From Pseudomonas moorei (GTDB lineage Bacteria; Pseudomonadota; Gammaproteobacteria; Pseudomonadales; Pseudomonadaceae), in assembly GCF_008801475.1 (NCBI RefSeq), contig NZ_VZPP01000008.1, positions 1-64,000 on the forward strand: a DNA stretch of 64,000 nucleotides. The letters run 5' to 3'. Shown here one piece after another: positions 25,905 through 34,956 of the stretch. How positions within the stretch are numbered: position 1 is the first letter of the stretch; the number at the start of each line of letters is the position of its first letter. The notes under the pieces were generated by a model, which saw nothing but the letters and a program-made list of their open reading frames with translations, did not search any database and was not told where the DNA came from. A program made the position numbers and the translations under genes.

Positions 25905-26363
25905 ATGAAAGTTGGCGTGATCTCCGATACCCACGGCTTGCTCCGCCCCGAAGCCCTGGCGGCGTTGCGGGGCTGTGAACGGATCATCCACGCCGGTGAC
26001 ATCGGCAAACCGGAAGTTCTCGAACAACTCGCGTCGATCGCGCCCCTGCACGTCGTGCGCGGCAACAATGACCAGACGGCCCCGTGGGCAGCACACATCG
26101 CCGACCATCTGTCTTTCGACCTCAATGGCTGGCGTACCTTGCTGGTCCACGACCTGGCCGACGTCCCGGCAGCGCTGGAAGCCGGCACAAGGCTGGTGAT
26201 CACCGGACATTCCCATCAGCCACGCATTGAATGGCGTGACGAACGACTATTCCTCAATCCAGGCAGCGCGGGGCCCCGGCGGTTCAAGTTGCCGGTGACA
26301 TTGGTGTTGCTGGAAGTGGAGAAGGGGTCTATTGAGCCGCGATTGGTTTCGTTGTTGGAATGA
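25905..26363 (+). CDS. YfcE-like metallophosphoesterase
   Basis: A 152-residue calcineurin-like phosphoesterase with all family metal motifs: GVISDTHG at residues 4-11, IIHAGDIG near 27, VVRGNND near 50 and ITGHSHQPRI near 109. The length and the absence of extra domains match YfcE/MJ0936-type phosphodiesterases. It is cytoplasmic and monocistronic. The biological substrate of these enzymes is generally unknown. Confidence 0.9.
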   Translation: MKVGVISDTHGLLRPEALAALRGCERIIHAGDIGKPEVLEQLASIAPLHVVRGNNDQTAPWAAHIADHLSFDLNGWRTLLVHDLADVPAALEAGTRLVITGHSHQPRIEWRDERLFLNPGSAGPRRFKLPVTLVLLEVEKGSIEPRLVSLLE

Positions 26364-26450
26364 GGGGGCTGAAGGATTGGCCGTTCCTTGCCCTTGACGG
26401 AGGGGGCGGCAGGTACTGTTGAGTCGACAGCGGAACCCTCTGGAGGGTGT

Positions 26451-27362
26451 TCAATTCGTAAAGCGCTTTTTGCACCACAATGACACCAGAATGCCTGTGG
26501 CGATCGACACCATTGGAATGCTTGAAGCAACGCTCAGTGTTGGAAACACCAACAGTATTTGCGAGTCGTTACCGCCGAGCATCATCGAAGCCCCAATCCC
26601 CATCAAAATACCCGCCAACAAATGAACGCCAGCCTTTGATGGGGTAAAGGCCTCGAAACGGAAATTTTTCCGGTATACGGTAAAACTCAGCATGCCGGCC
26701 AACAACATGACAAACACTGCAATACGCCGGGCGCTGATTGCCATATCGGCTTGCCAGAACATCCGCGAAACATCGTAAAAGAACACACTCGGTGTCCATA
26801 GCGGCTCAAACGCATAGAGCGCACTCGTCAACGCACCCAGCAGCATGCTGGAGAAAACCAGGTGTTTATTACCCTGTATGGCGACCAGAAAAATCAGCAC
26901 CAGCGCCACAACACCGATCAATAGCCAGTAATGGCGGTTGGAAATTTCCGGCATCAGGAGGGTCTTCTGTTCGGGCATCATGCGCATGTAATACCAGAGC
27001 ACGATGCCCAGGACCCAGCCGATCACGGTGAACAGCTTATTGACATTGCCACAGGCAAACCGGGTCAGCGTACCTACGCTGCAACCGTTGTTCAACACCG
27101 ATGCCACCCCGAACAACAAGCCTCCCGAAACCAGTAAAGGATAGGAAATACCCGGCGAGTACAGCGGCAGGCTGACCTCGGAGAAACGATAGAGCGGGGC
27201 CAGCAGCAACCCGAACAATCCACACGATGTCAGTGCCACAAACAATGTCGGACGCCCCGCCAGCAATTGTTCGCTCGCTTTGACAAGGCACATGCCCATG
27301 CGCTGCGAAACCCAGCCAATCAGAAACGCTAATACCAACGCCATCAATAAAGAGAAAACCAT
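26451..27362 (-). CDS. YeeE/YedE-family sulphur-compound transporter
   Basis: A 303-residue inner-membrane protein with about nine hydrophobic helices. The conserved cysteine-containing motif NNGCSVGTLTRFACGN is the signature of YeeE/YedE, a family that includes the thiosulphate importer TsuA. A second half-motif is recognisable in GIGASMMLGGNDSQ, where the usual cysteine is absent. No TusA or rhodanese partner is adjacent. Sulphur-compound uptake is inferred from family only. Confidence 0.83.
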   Translation of the reverse strand: MVFSLLMALVLAFLIGWVSQRMGMCLVKASEQLLAGRPTLFVALTSCGLFGLLLAPLYRFSEVSLPLYSPGISYPLLVSGGLLFGVASVLNNGCSVGTLTRFACGNVNKLFTVIGWVLGIVLWYYMRMMPEQKTLLMPEISNRHYWLLIGVVALVLIFLVAIQGNKHLVFSSMLLGALTSALYAFEPLWTPSVFFYDVSRMFWQADMAISARRIAVFVMLLAGMLSFTVYRKNFRFEAFTPSKAGVHLLAGILMGIGASMMLGGNDSQILLVFPTLSVASSIPMVSIATGILVSLWCKKRFTN

Positions 27363-28063
27363 GTTCGTGCGCCACCGCTGATTTGGATGGACCGGGCCTT
27401 ACCAGGCATTAGCGTAGCTCTCGATCTGGCTACCTGTGTATCGGACACGGCCCTGAGCTGACGGTCGCTTTGTATCGCCCACTGGTTTTGTAGAGGTTGA
27501 AGGAATGCGCTTGGCCAATTGCTGCCGGTCTCGAAGGGCTATAGTCGACCTACTGCGGACATTGGGTCAGCCCCTTAACTGAATTTCGTTTGACGGTTTT
27601 CTTGGTCGTGATGATTTTATGCTTTGTCCAGATTGAGTTTATTGATGCTTACTCAACTGTGTAAGCAGGGTTCCAGGTTTGTTTCAGTTGTTTTGTTTGT
27701 ATGGTGCTGAGAGTTTCGATTTGATGTAGTCCATATCTAGAGCAATATGTGAAATTTGCAGGTTATTTAACCGATTTAAGAGCTGAAGTTTTTAAGCGGC
27801 TGTACTGCGTCGCCTCTTGATAAAAAGTCAATGGTGTCATGTTGCACTATTGCGGATCTCGCTCTGTAAATTAACGTGGCATAGTCATTGCTGATTGAGT
27901 GCGCGTAACCGGTTGTCGTTAGCTGACGCGTTAATGCATTGCCAGAAATAACATCAATGTATCGTGTTGAAGCCATCGGTTATGTGCATCGTTTGGTGCG
28001 CATGCTGCACTGTGAAAGGGCTATGCTTGACGCGATAAGGCATTTGCAAAATCGGAGATCCTC
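27363..28063. other. Intergenic region, 700 bp, no supported gene
   Basis: The region separates the divergent YeeE/YedE and LuxR genes and is clearly AT-richer than its flanks from about 27580. Short frames have no ribosome site. Sequence near 27518-27560 (TTGGCCAATTGCTGCCGGTC) resembles sequence near 37990, a possible dispersed intergenic element. A GTGC-N7-GCAC palindrome at about 27997-28011, near the LuxR start, resembles a loose version of the operators at 29100 and 31683. Confidence 0.4.
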
Positions 28064-29092
28064 ATGAATGAAGTCTTTCGTGATCACACGCGTGTGGCGG
28101 CAGCAATAGCGGCCGTTGTCGACGCTGTGGGGCGCCAGGACTTTTATGCCATCGTGCTGGAGACGCTGGGACAATATATTGACTGTGAGCGTTGGCTGGC
28201 TATCAAGTACAGCAGGTTTTCTGCCCCCGAGTTCATTGTCAACACCTCTTTGAGCCACGAGGCGGTTGATCAATATATGAGTCACCTCTACAGGATCGAC
28301 CCTTTGCTTCGGCTAGTGACAGAAGAGCGTGTGCCCTCTGTTGTAACGTTTTCACTCATGCAAAGTGAGGATGATTCCAACGTTTATTACGATGAAATTT
28401 TCAAGTCGGGGCAGATTCTGGACGAGCTGACGCTGATGCTGCCTGTCATCGGAGGCGGCTATCTGGGTTTCTGTTTCGACCGCGAGTACACCCTGTTCAA
28501 TGAGGATGAAATCGCCTTGTTCACCGCCCTTTACCCCATCATCGTCGCTGCGCATTCCGCGCACATGCGAACGGAGTTTCTGGAGGGGCTCGGCGCCCTG
28601 TTCGGGAATGGAAAGGTCGGCGTTCTCACGTTGGGCAGTGATAACAGGATCCTCTATCAAAACCCCGCATGGCACGCTTTGACCGGTCATGCATTCGGAA
28701 ACGAAACGCTGGAATTCATATTGAGTCAGCCTGAACTGATTGCGGTTCATGTTGAGGGCTTGATTGCCCACTGGGAATATTCCAGAAATGTATCCGCTTC
28801 TACGACGAACGTCAGAGCAGTATTTCTCGAACAAAAAAGCGAAGGGTATATACAAACGGATGTCAAAGAGTTCTTCGAACAATTCTATGATGCTTATCAC
28901 CTCAGTCCGCGCGAGCGACAACTGGTCGAAAAAACCTTACGCGGGTATTCGATGCCCGTGATCGCGGAAAAACTGGACCTTAGTCTGGGAACGGTCAGGA
29001 ATTATAAACAGCGGTTGTACGCCAAACTCGACATCACCAGCGAACGGGAAATATTTTCTTTATTCATGATGCACATGTTCGGGCAGTCATAA
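28064..29092 (+). CDS. LuxR-family transcriptional regulator
   Basis: A 342-residue regulator whose C-terminal 65 residues form a LuxR/GerE helix-turn-helix (LSPRERQLVEKTLRGYSMPVIA then LSLGTVRNYKQRLYAKLDI). The long N-terminal part has no autoinducer-binding signature and resembles the helical sensory domain of LuxR-type proteins beside catabolic genes. No luxI-type synthase is in the window. The gene is upstream of the permease/prenyl synthase unit, and palindromes at 29100 and 31683 are its likely binding sites. Confidence 0.88.
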   Translation: MNEVFRDHTRVAAAIAAVVDAVGRQDFYAIVLETLGQYIDCERWLAIKYSRFSAPEFIVNTSLSHEAVDQYMSHLYRIDPLLRLVTEERVPSVVTFSLMQSEDDSNVYYDEIFKSGQILDELTLMLPVIGGGYLGFCFDREYTLFNEDEIALFTALYPIIVAAHSAHMRTEFLEGLGALFGNGKVGVLTLGSDNRILYQNPAWHALTGHAFGNETLEFILSQPELIAVHVEGLIAHWEYSRNVSASTTNVRAVFLEQKSEGYIQTDVKEFFEQFYDAYHLSPRERQLVEKTLRGYSMPVIAEKLDLSLGTVRNYKQRLYAKLDITSEREIFSLFMMHMFGQS

Positions 29093-29099
29093 CGGCAGC

Positions 29100-29117
29100 T
29101 AGTGCAGATTAGCACTA
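29100..29117. promoter_or_regulatory. 18-bp palindrome before the permease operon, probable LuxR-type operator
   Basis: TAGTGC AGATTA GCACTA is a perfect 6-6-6 inverted repeat 145 nt before the permease start. A copy with two substitutions lies before the M24 gene at 31683. Two such sites flanking the regulator's neighbours imply common control. Confidence 0.65.
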
Positions 29118-29261
29118 TTGGTGCAGTCGGTGACGGGGGATAACATCGCCCTCAAGGCTCGGCACGCAGCCCCGCAACAACGGTCATTCAGCGGCCGGCC
29201 TACAACGATAACAATATGAACTTGAAGACTCGCGGATTACGCGAGCGGCGGGAGTATGCCC

Positions 29262-30719
29262 ATGAACAGCACACCGGTTGGCAGGGACTATTGTCAGGAA
29301 AAAGGTCATCACCTCCAACGTGAACTGAACTTTTCCTCCACATTTTCCCTGGCCTTTGCCTTCATATCGCCCATTGTGGCGCTTTACTCCATCTTCGGAA
29401 TCGGCATTTTAACGGTCGGCCCTGCCTTCTGGTGGGGTTTGGTGGTAGCCATGGCAGGGCAGCTGCTAGTGGCGTTGGTCTTCGCCATGCTGGTATCGAG
29501 ATTTCCATATGAGGGCAGTATTTATCAGTGGTCCAAGTACCTGCTCGGCAGTCGCTTTGGCTGGTTTGCAGGCTGGACTTACATCTGCACGCTGCCGATC
29601 ACCATTGCAACGGTAGCCCTTGGTGGCGCGGGATTCGTGGCGCAGCTGTTCGGCATCGATGCGACCGACAAGATGATCAGTGTGCCGATTGCGCTGTTTC
29701 TCATTGCATTCGCCACGTGGGGTAATACTCAAGGCCGAAAGATTTTCTCGACCATCGTCTGGCTGTGCATTGCAGCCGAAGTGATCGGTTCGGTCGGCAT
29801 CGGCGTGCTGTTGCTGGTGGAGTTCAAAGTCAACGCGCTGTCCATCCTGATTCCCGACGCTCAGGTGTTTGCCTGGCCGGAACCAGGTATCTCCGGCTTT
29901 TTCTCGTCGAAAGTAGCGCTCGCCATTGCTTACTGCGGTTGGGCATTCGTGGGTTTTGAAAGCGCCGGTGCCGTCGCTGAGGAAGTCAAGGATCCTGAGC
30001 GAGCGGTGCCCAAGGCGATGCTGTTTTGCCTGCTGTCGGTTGGCGCGGTGGTGGCATTTTCGGCGTTTTCGCTGATCTTGGCGTTGCCCACCCTGGAATT
30101 CCCCGCGGGAAGCGACCCTGTCACGGTGACGCTGATCACCCATCTGGGGCAGATCGCTTACAAGGGCATGCTGGTGCTGTTCATCATCGGATTTCTGGCG
30201 TGCATGCTGGGCATTCAGGCGTCGGTATCCCGGGTCATTTGGGCGTTCGCTCGGGACAGAACCATTCCCTGCTCGGATTTCCTCCGACAGTTGAGTGGGG
30301 ACGACAAATTGCCAACGCGCGCTTTTCTGTTGACCGGCGGGTTATCGGCACTGTTGTTCATGTTGTCTTTCACCAATATTTATCCGCTGTTACTGGCGTT
30401 CAGTATTGCCGGGTTTTATCTAGCCTTTGCATTCCCGCTGGTGGGCGCTTGTATCAGCGTATTGAAAGGCGACTGGCGAGAAGGGCCGTTCTCTCTGGGT
30501 CTTTTGAGTATTCCCGCCATCTTCGCGGCCACCGGTTGGACCCTATTTGAAGCGGTCAATATTTCATGGCCTCGTTATCCGGAACTTGCCTGGTACGAAA
30601 ACTGGGCGGTACCGATCATGATTGTTTTCCTGGCGATGGCGGGTTGGGTTATTTATTCGAAATGGGCCTCGCCTTCTTATGCGCACTCTATGTTACGCGC
30701 CGTCGCGGATAACGAATAA
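29262..30719 (+). CDS. APC-superfamily amino acid/amine permease
   Basis: A 485-residue inner-membrane transporter with about 12 transmembrane segments and the APC pattern near the N-terminus (SFALAFAFISPIV-like FSLAFAFISPIVALYSIFG) plus the conserved YCGWAFVGFESAGAVAEEVKDPERAVPKA segment. Of two ATGs, 29262 has GGAG at proper spacing, while 29256 is too close. It is 16 nt before the prenyl synthase gene. It would import an amino acid, amine or related nitrogen compound. Confidence 0.88.
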   Translation: MNSTPVGRDYCQEKGHHLQRELNFSSTFSLAFAFISPIVALYSIFGIGILTVGPAFWWGLVVAMAGQLLVALVFAMLVSRFPYEGSIYQWSKYLLGSRFGWFAGWTYICTLPITIATVALGGAGFVAQLFGIDATDKMISVPIALFLIAFATWGNTQGRKIFSTIVWLCIAAEVIGSVGIGVLLLVEFKVNALSILIPDAQVFAWPEPGISGFFSSKVALAIAYCGWAFVGFESAGAVAEEVKDPERAVPKAMLFCLLSVGAVVAFSAFSLILALPTLEFPAGSDPVTVTLITHLGQIAYKGMLVLFIIGFLACMLGIQASVSRVIWAFARDRTIPCSDFLRQLSGDDKLPTRAFLLTGGLSALLFMLSFTNIYPLLLAFSIAGFYLAFAFPLVGACISVLKGDWREGPFSLGLLSIPAIFAATGWTLFEAVNISWPRYPELAWYENWAVPIMIVFLAMAGWVIYSKWASPSYAHSMLRAVADNE

Positions 30720-30735
30720 ATCTGGCGAGCCGGTG

Positions 30736-31638
30736 ATGCAAATACATGAAACCGTGAACAGCGAAAGATACCTGACACTTCGTGCACGACTGGACAATGG
30801 ATTACGGAAACGACTGACACACTCCAGTCCTTCACTGGAGAAACTGTATAACGCCATGGCTTACGGCGTATTTGAACCGGGTAAATGTTTGCGGCCAATA
30901 CTCGCATACAGTGCGTGTGAAGCCATGGGAGGGCCGCTTGACGCTGCGGACGGTGTCGCTTGCGCGGTGGAGCTGATGCACGCCTATTCCTTGATACACG
31001 ACGACCTTCCTGCGCTGGACGACGCGCTTGTTCGTCGAGGGAAGCCGGCGTTGCATGTGGCCTACGGCGAAAGCACGGCCTTGATTGCAGGGGATGCCTT
31101 GCAGGCACTGGCGTTCGAATCGCTGGCGCAACCATCGACGGTCAGTGTCGGGATTCGGCTGCAAATGGTGGCGGTCATGGCCAGGGCGGTCGGCCCCGCC
31201 GGTCTTGCAGGTGGCCAGTTTCTCGACATCACGCTGGCCGGTGCCCGACCGACCCCGGAACAAATCGCTGAAATGCAGCGTTTGAAAACCGGGGCTTTGA
31301 TCGAGGCCAGTGTGGTGATGGGCGCGATGGCGAGTGGCGCAAACGTGGAAACGAGCCATTTCGTGGCCCTGAGAAAATACGCCGAACAAATCGGCCGGGC
31401 CTTTCAGGTGCGCGACGACATTCTGGATGTCGTCGCCGATCCGGTGGCCTTGGGGAAAGCGGTTCACGCGGACCAGCCTGCCGATAAGTCCACGGCAGTT
31501 TCTTCATTGGGACTGGAGGGGGCGCGGCATTATGCCTGGCAACTTCTGCAGGGGGCGTTAACGGCATTGGAGGCATTTGGCCCGGAAGCTGATGCACTTC
31601 GACAACTTGCACATGTTGTCGTGGAGCGCGACCTCTAG
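30736..31638 (+). CDS. Short-chain (E)-prenyl diphosphate synthase, IspA-like
   Basis: A 300-residue polyprenyl synthetase. The first aspartate-rich motif is LIHDDLPALDDA near residue 88, with KPALHVAYGE after it, and the second is FQVRDDILDVVAD near 226. KCLRPIL gives the N-terminal substrate-binding lysine and arginine. The length and motifs fit farnesyl or geranylgeranyl diphosphate synthases, making the isoprenoid from IPP and DMAPP. A second, housekeeping ispA normally sits beside dxs, so this is probably an extra, specialised copy. It shares a transcript with the permease. Confidence 0.85.
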   Translation: MQIHETVNSERYLTLRARLDNGLRKRLTHSSPSLEKLYNAMAYGVFEPGKCLRPILAYSACEAMGGPLDAADGVACAVELMHAYSLIHDDLPALDDALVRRGKPALHVAYGESTALIAGDALQALAFESLAQPSTVSVGIRLQMVAVMARAVGPAGLAGGQFLDITLAGARPTPEQIAEMQRLKTGALIEASVVMGAMASGANVETSHFVALRKYAEQIGRAFQVRDDILDVVADPVALGKAVHADQPADKSTAVSSLGLEGARHYAWQLLQGALTALEAFGPEADALRQLAHVVVERDL

Positions 31639-31682
31639 CGATACGAACTTTCGTTCCTTCTTTCATTTAATAACGATAGCAA

Positions 31683-31700
31683 TAGTGCAGATTTGCAGTA
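31683..31700. promoter_or_regulatory. 18-bp palindrome before the M24/amidase unit, probable LuxR-type operator
   Basis: TAGTGC AGATTT GCAGTA shares 16 of 18 positions with the site at 29100 and lies about 100 nt before the M24 start. Confidence 0.6.
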
Positions 31701-31803
31701 TTTGAATTCTCCCGTCATGGGTTGAATATGACGGCTATGGCGCTCGAACGCTGATCAGTATTTGACGCGCTTATTTATAAAAACAACGACTGAGGTAATC
31801 GTA

Positions 31804-33021
31804 ATGACGATCGAAAGAATGAATTACCCCGACGGTTATTTTCCAGTGGATGAATATCAGGGTCGCTGGAAAAAAGTGGAAGATGAAATGCGCCGGCAGG
31901 GTTATGAACTGGCCATTGTCTGGGGCAAGACAGCTGGCCATTATGAGCGGGCCATGGAAACACTTTGGTTGACCAACTTCTGGTCGGAACACTCTGGCCA
32001 GGAACCGGATTCCCCAATCTGGAACGCGCGAGGTTTCTGCTGCGTGATACTGGAACTCGGAAAGGAACCGGAACTGCATGCCGACGTGGCGACAGTGCGT
32101 CGTCGTATGGTGCGTTGTGGCGATTATTTCTTCAGTGACGACCCGATCAGCAGCGTCGCCAAGGCACTGAACGCGCGCAAGCCACGTCGCAGCGTCGTGT
32201 TCGTCGGGTCCGACAATCTGCCGATGAAATACGCCAGGCAGCTCGCGGAGCAGACGCCCGGCATCGAGTTCGAGTATGACGATAACCTGATCCGCCGTTG
32301 CCGCCGGATCAAGAGCCCGCGAGAGCTGGACATGTTCCGCGAAGCGGGGCAAATGGTCTCCAGCGCCTTGTACCGCGTGTGCGACAGCCTTTACGCGGGC
32401 AAGACTGCGGCCGAGGCGGCGGCAGAGGGCGCTTATGAGCTGACACGTCGTGGGGGAGGCTGGCTGCGGATTCCGGTTAACTTCGGCAACGACGAGGACA
32501 GTCAGTTCTTCGAACGTGATCCCATGTACGGGTACTCCATGGGCGCGCCGAGCAAAGGCGATATGGTCCGGACCTGGATCTATGGGCCCACCCATCAGGG
32601 GTACTGGCTCGACCCCGGACGCTCGTTGGTCTGCGGCGGCAAGCCCACTCCGGAGCAGCGCTCGCTGCTGGTCGACTCCTACGCCATCACCGAGGCGGTG
32701 ATGAACTCCGTGAAGCACGGAGCCCGCGTGCTCGACGTGGTGGGCGAGGCCGAGCGTGTGCAGGCACGGGTGGCCGAAGAAGAGGACCTGGCCGCCAAGC
32801 AATGGCCGTACTTTGGTCACGGCAATGGCTCCATGTGGGAACACCCGATCATCAACCGGGATTCGGTCACGGCAGACGATATTTTCGAAGAGGGGATGGT
32901 CGCCTCCGGGGAATCCTTCATGACGCGAAAAGGTGTCGGCAGCGTGGGGTGGGAGCAGAACTTCATCGTCACCCGGACCGGAATCGAGTTGCTGACAACG
33001 ACCCCGGTTTTCTGGTTCTGA
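31804..33021 (+). CDS. M24-fold (creatinase/Xaa-Pro peptidase-like) hydrolase
   Basis: A 405-residue protein with an N-terminal creatinase domain (about 20-170) and a C-terminal pita-bread M24 domain. Metal-site residues are partly kept: the second Asp in GYWLDPGRS, His in FGHGNGSMWEHP, Glu in ASGESFM and Glu in WEQNFIVT. The first Asp, normally in a VLID-like strand, is replaced within VRTWIYG. Creatinase also lacks a working metal site, so this may be a non-peptidase hydrolase acting on a C-N bond. It precedes the amidase and follows its own palindromic operator. Confidence 0.8.
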   Translation: MTIERMNYPDGYFPVDEYQGRWKKVEDEMRRQGYELAIVWGKTAGHYERAMETLWLTNFWSEHSGQEPDSPIWNARGFCCVILELGKEPELHADVATVRRRMVRCGDYFFSDDPISSVAKALNARKPRRSVVFVGSDNLPMKYARQLAEQTPGIEFEYDDNLIRRCRRIKSPRELDMFREAGQMVSSALYRVCDSLYAGKTAAEAAAEGAYELTRRGGGWLRIPVNFGNDEDSQFFERDPMYGYSMGAPSKGDMVRTWIYGPTHQGYWLDPGRSLVCGGKPTPEQRSLLVDSYAITEAVMNSVKHGARVLDVVGEAERVQARVAEEEDLAAKQWPYFGHGNGSMWEHPIINRDSVTADDIFEEGMVASGESFMTRKGVGSVGWEQNFIVTRTGIELLTTTPVFWF

Positions 33022-33100
33022 TCGCTAGGCGCACTGTTTGACGTTTCAGGGTGCCGCTCCCATCGACCCAGGTGCGGTGCCCTTTTTTATGGAGGCCCCC

Positions 33101-33928
33101 ATGAACATTTTGCTGGCGCAATTGCCCATCGCGGACGCACACGTCGAGATCAACCTGAGCAACATGCTGTCGATAATCCGCAATGCCCCGCTCGATACGG
33201 ATTTGATCGTGTTTCCCGAAACGACACTCTCAGGTTTTCCAACCAGGGACGAGATTGATAGCACTGGACTGACCACCCGTAGCAAGCCCATCCGACTCCT
33301 TCAGGAGGCGGCACGCAAAAGCAATACCGCCATCGCTTTCGGTTTTTGCGAAGTGGCTGACGGGCGGGCGTATAACACCGCGATGTTGATCAATGGATCG
33401 GGGCGCATTGCCCTCAAATACCGCAAGACTCATCTTTGGCCCGATACGGACTGGGGCGTTTTCGATGCCGGCTCGCAGTACGCGGTGTGTGAAATCGCCT
33501 CGTTACGCGTGGGCATGCTCATCTGCTACGACATCGAGTTTCCGGAGACCGCCCGCTCGCTGGCCCTGTTGGACGCCGACCTCATCCTCGTACTGGACGG
33601 CAACATGGACCCCTACGGCCCCGTACACCGGCGCGCCGTGATCACCCGCGCCATGGAAAACCAATGCTTCGTCGTTATGGTGAACCGGATTGGTGAAGGC
33701 AAGGGCCTGTCATTTCCTGGCGAGAGTGTCGCCGTCGATCCGTTCGGAAACGTGCTGGTCGAGGCCACCGACGGACATCCTGTCCGTGTCACGCTGGACC
33801 GCGGGCGGATTGAAGAGAGCCGCAACAGCTATCGCTATCTGCGCGACCGACGTCCCGTTCCACTGGGCGTCGAACGGTCTTCTAGTGAAGACGGCGTCGC
33901 CAACACGGTCAGCGTCATTCCTGGGTGA
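33101..33928 (+). CDS. Carbon-nitrogen hydrolase (nitrilase-superfamily amidase)
   Basis: A 275-residue amidohydrolase with the complete Glu-Lys-Cys triad: E in VFPETTLSG, K in YRKTHLW and C in MLICYDIEFPE. A GGAGG site precedes the ATG. The length and motif context fit single-domain amidases such as N-carbamoylputrescine or omega-amidases. It lies 79 nt after the M24 gene, probably on the same transcript. With the M24 protein and permease it suggests breakdown of an imported amide or amidine, with release of ammonia. The substrate is unknown. Confidence 0.87.
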   Translation: MNILLAQLPIADAHVEINLSNMLSIIRNAPLDTDLIVFPETTLSGFPTRDEIDSTGLTTRSKPIRLLQEAARKSNTAIAFGFCEVADGRAYNTAMLINGSGRIALKYRKTHLWPDTDWGVFDAGSQYAVCEIASLRVGMLICYDIEFPETARSLALLDADLILVLDGNMDPYGPVHRRAVITRAMENQCFVVMVNRIGEGKGLSFPGESVAVDPFGNVLVEATDGHPVRVTLDRGRIEESRNSYRYLRDRRPVPLGVERSSSEDGVANTVSVIPG

Positions 33929-34056
33929 TCATGCAAATCGGGTCCGGCGACTGCTGAGGTGCGGAGCAGGAATCTCATGTTTTCACGGGTCAGCAGCCGA
34001 GCATCGCTGGTGCTCTGACGAACGTGCATCAAACGTGAGCATCCGCCGACCCATGT

Positions 34057-34350
34057 TCACGCGTTGCCAGCCAGACGAGTGACCAACCCGGCGTCCATGC
34101 AACGACGCAGCACCTCGTTGAACAACCAGCGAAAGAGCTCGCTGTCCCGAAAACGGCCGTGTCGATTTTTGGAAAAGATCGAGTGATTAGGGACTTCATC
34201 TTCAAGGCTCAAACGGCAGCACCAGCGATACGCCAGGTTCAAATGGGCCTCTTCGCACAACCGCCGCTCTGAGCGAATGCCGTAGCAATAGCCCACGATC
34301 AGCCATGCGGATCATCAACTCAGGATCAATCGATGGACGCCCAATCGGGC
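34057..34350 (-). pseudogene. IS1182-type transposase remnant
   Basis: The minus strand encodes a fragment of the transposase core, including RPSIDPELM, YCYGIRSERRLCEEAHLNLAYRW and FSKNRHGRFRDSELFRWLFNEVLRRCMDAGLV. The two parts are in different frames because of one extra G near 34307, and both protein ends are missing. No terminal inverted repeats are recognisable. It is a relic of an old insertion near the end of the LuxR-associated cluster. Confidence 0.8.
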
Positions 34351-34956
34351 TGTACCAGCTCGCGCCTCGTACTTCGAGTATGGGCCGTCGATTTCGAGCT
34401 CACGAACGAGCATTCTTCAGCGCTGTGGATGGGTTCAGTTGTGGAGGAGCGCCTCTATCATCCGCTATCCCTCGTCACGTTGGCTTCGACACAGCCCGAT
34501 GTGAATGCACCACGGGGTACTCTGGCTGCCGCTTTTAACAACGAACGGCTCCTGCCACGAACCGAAGGAACGGCAAACGGGGATTGGGATGGCAATGTCC
34601 TGTTAGCCCGACAGGGCAAGGCACAGAAAACAATGTCCGACTGATCGCGACAGGCAACAATCGACCCAAAATCTGGCAATCACTATCACTGCCGAGCCGG
34701 GTGACTCATCCCGCTTTAAAACATCAATTTTGCTGAGTTCCAGAAAGTTTGAATTACGCGAAATATTAGTATTTACACCATCATGCTCAGTTGTCGAAAA
34801 CCATCTTTCGTGCGCGGCATGATTAATGCCGTCAACATTGCGCCGGCGTAATTTCAAGCCTTACACTTTAAGGCCATTTAAAAATAGAAATTCCGCCGGG
34901 CACATCCATCGCTCATGTTGCGTAGCGAGTATCAGTTTCAATGACAGGAATAAAAA
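34351..34956. other. Intergenic region, about 600 bp, no supported gene
   Basis: Degraded sequence next to the transposase relic, with short frames lacking ribosome sites. The last 200 nt are AT-rich and hold the promoter region of the cation efflux gene. Confidence 0.4.

Noticed and set aside
34603..34857. 84-codon minus-strand frame between the transposase relic and the cation efflux gene
   Set aside because: No ribosome site, odd composition and location in degraded sequence.
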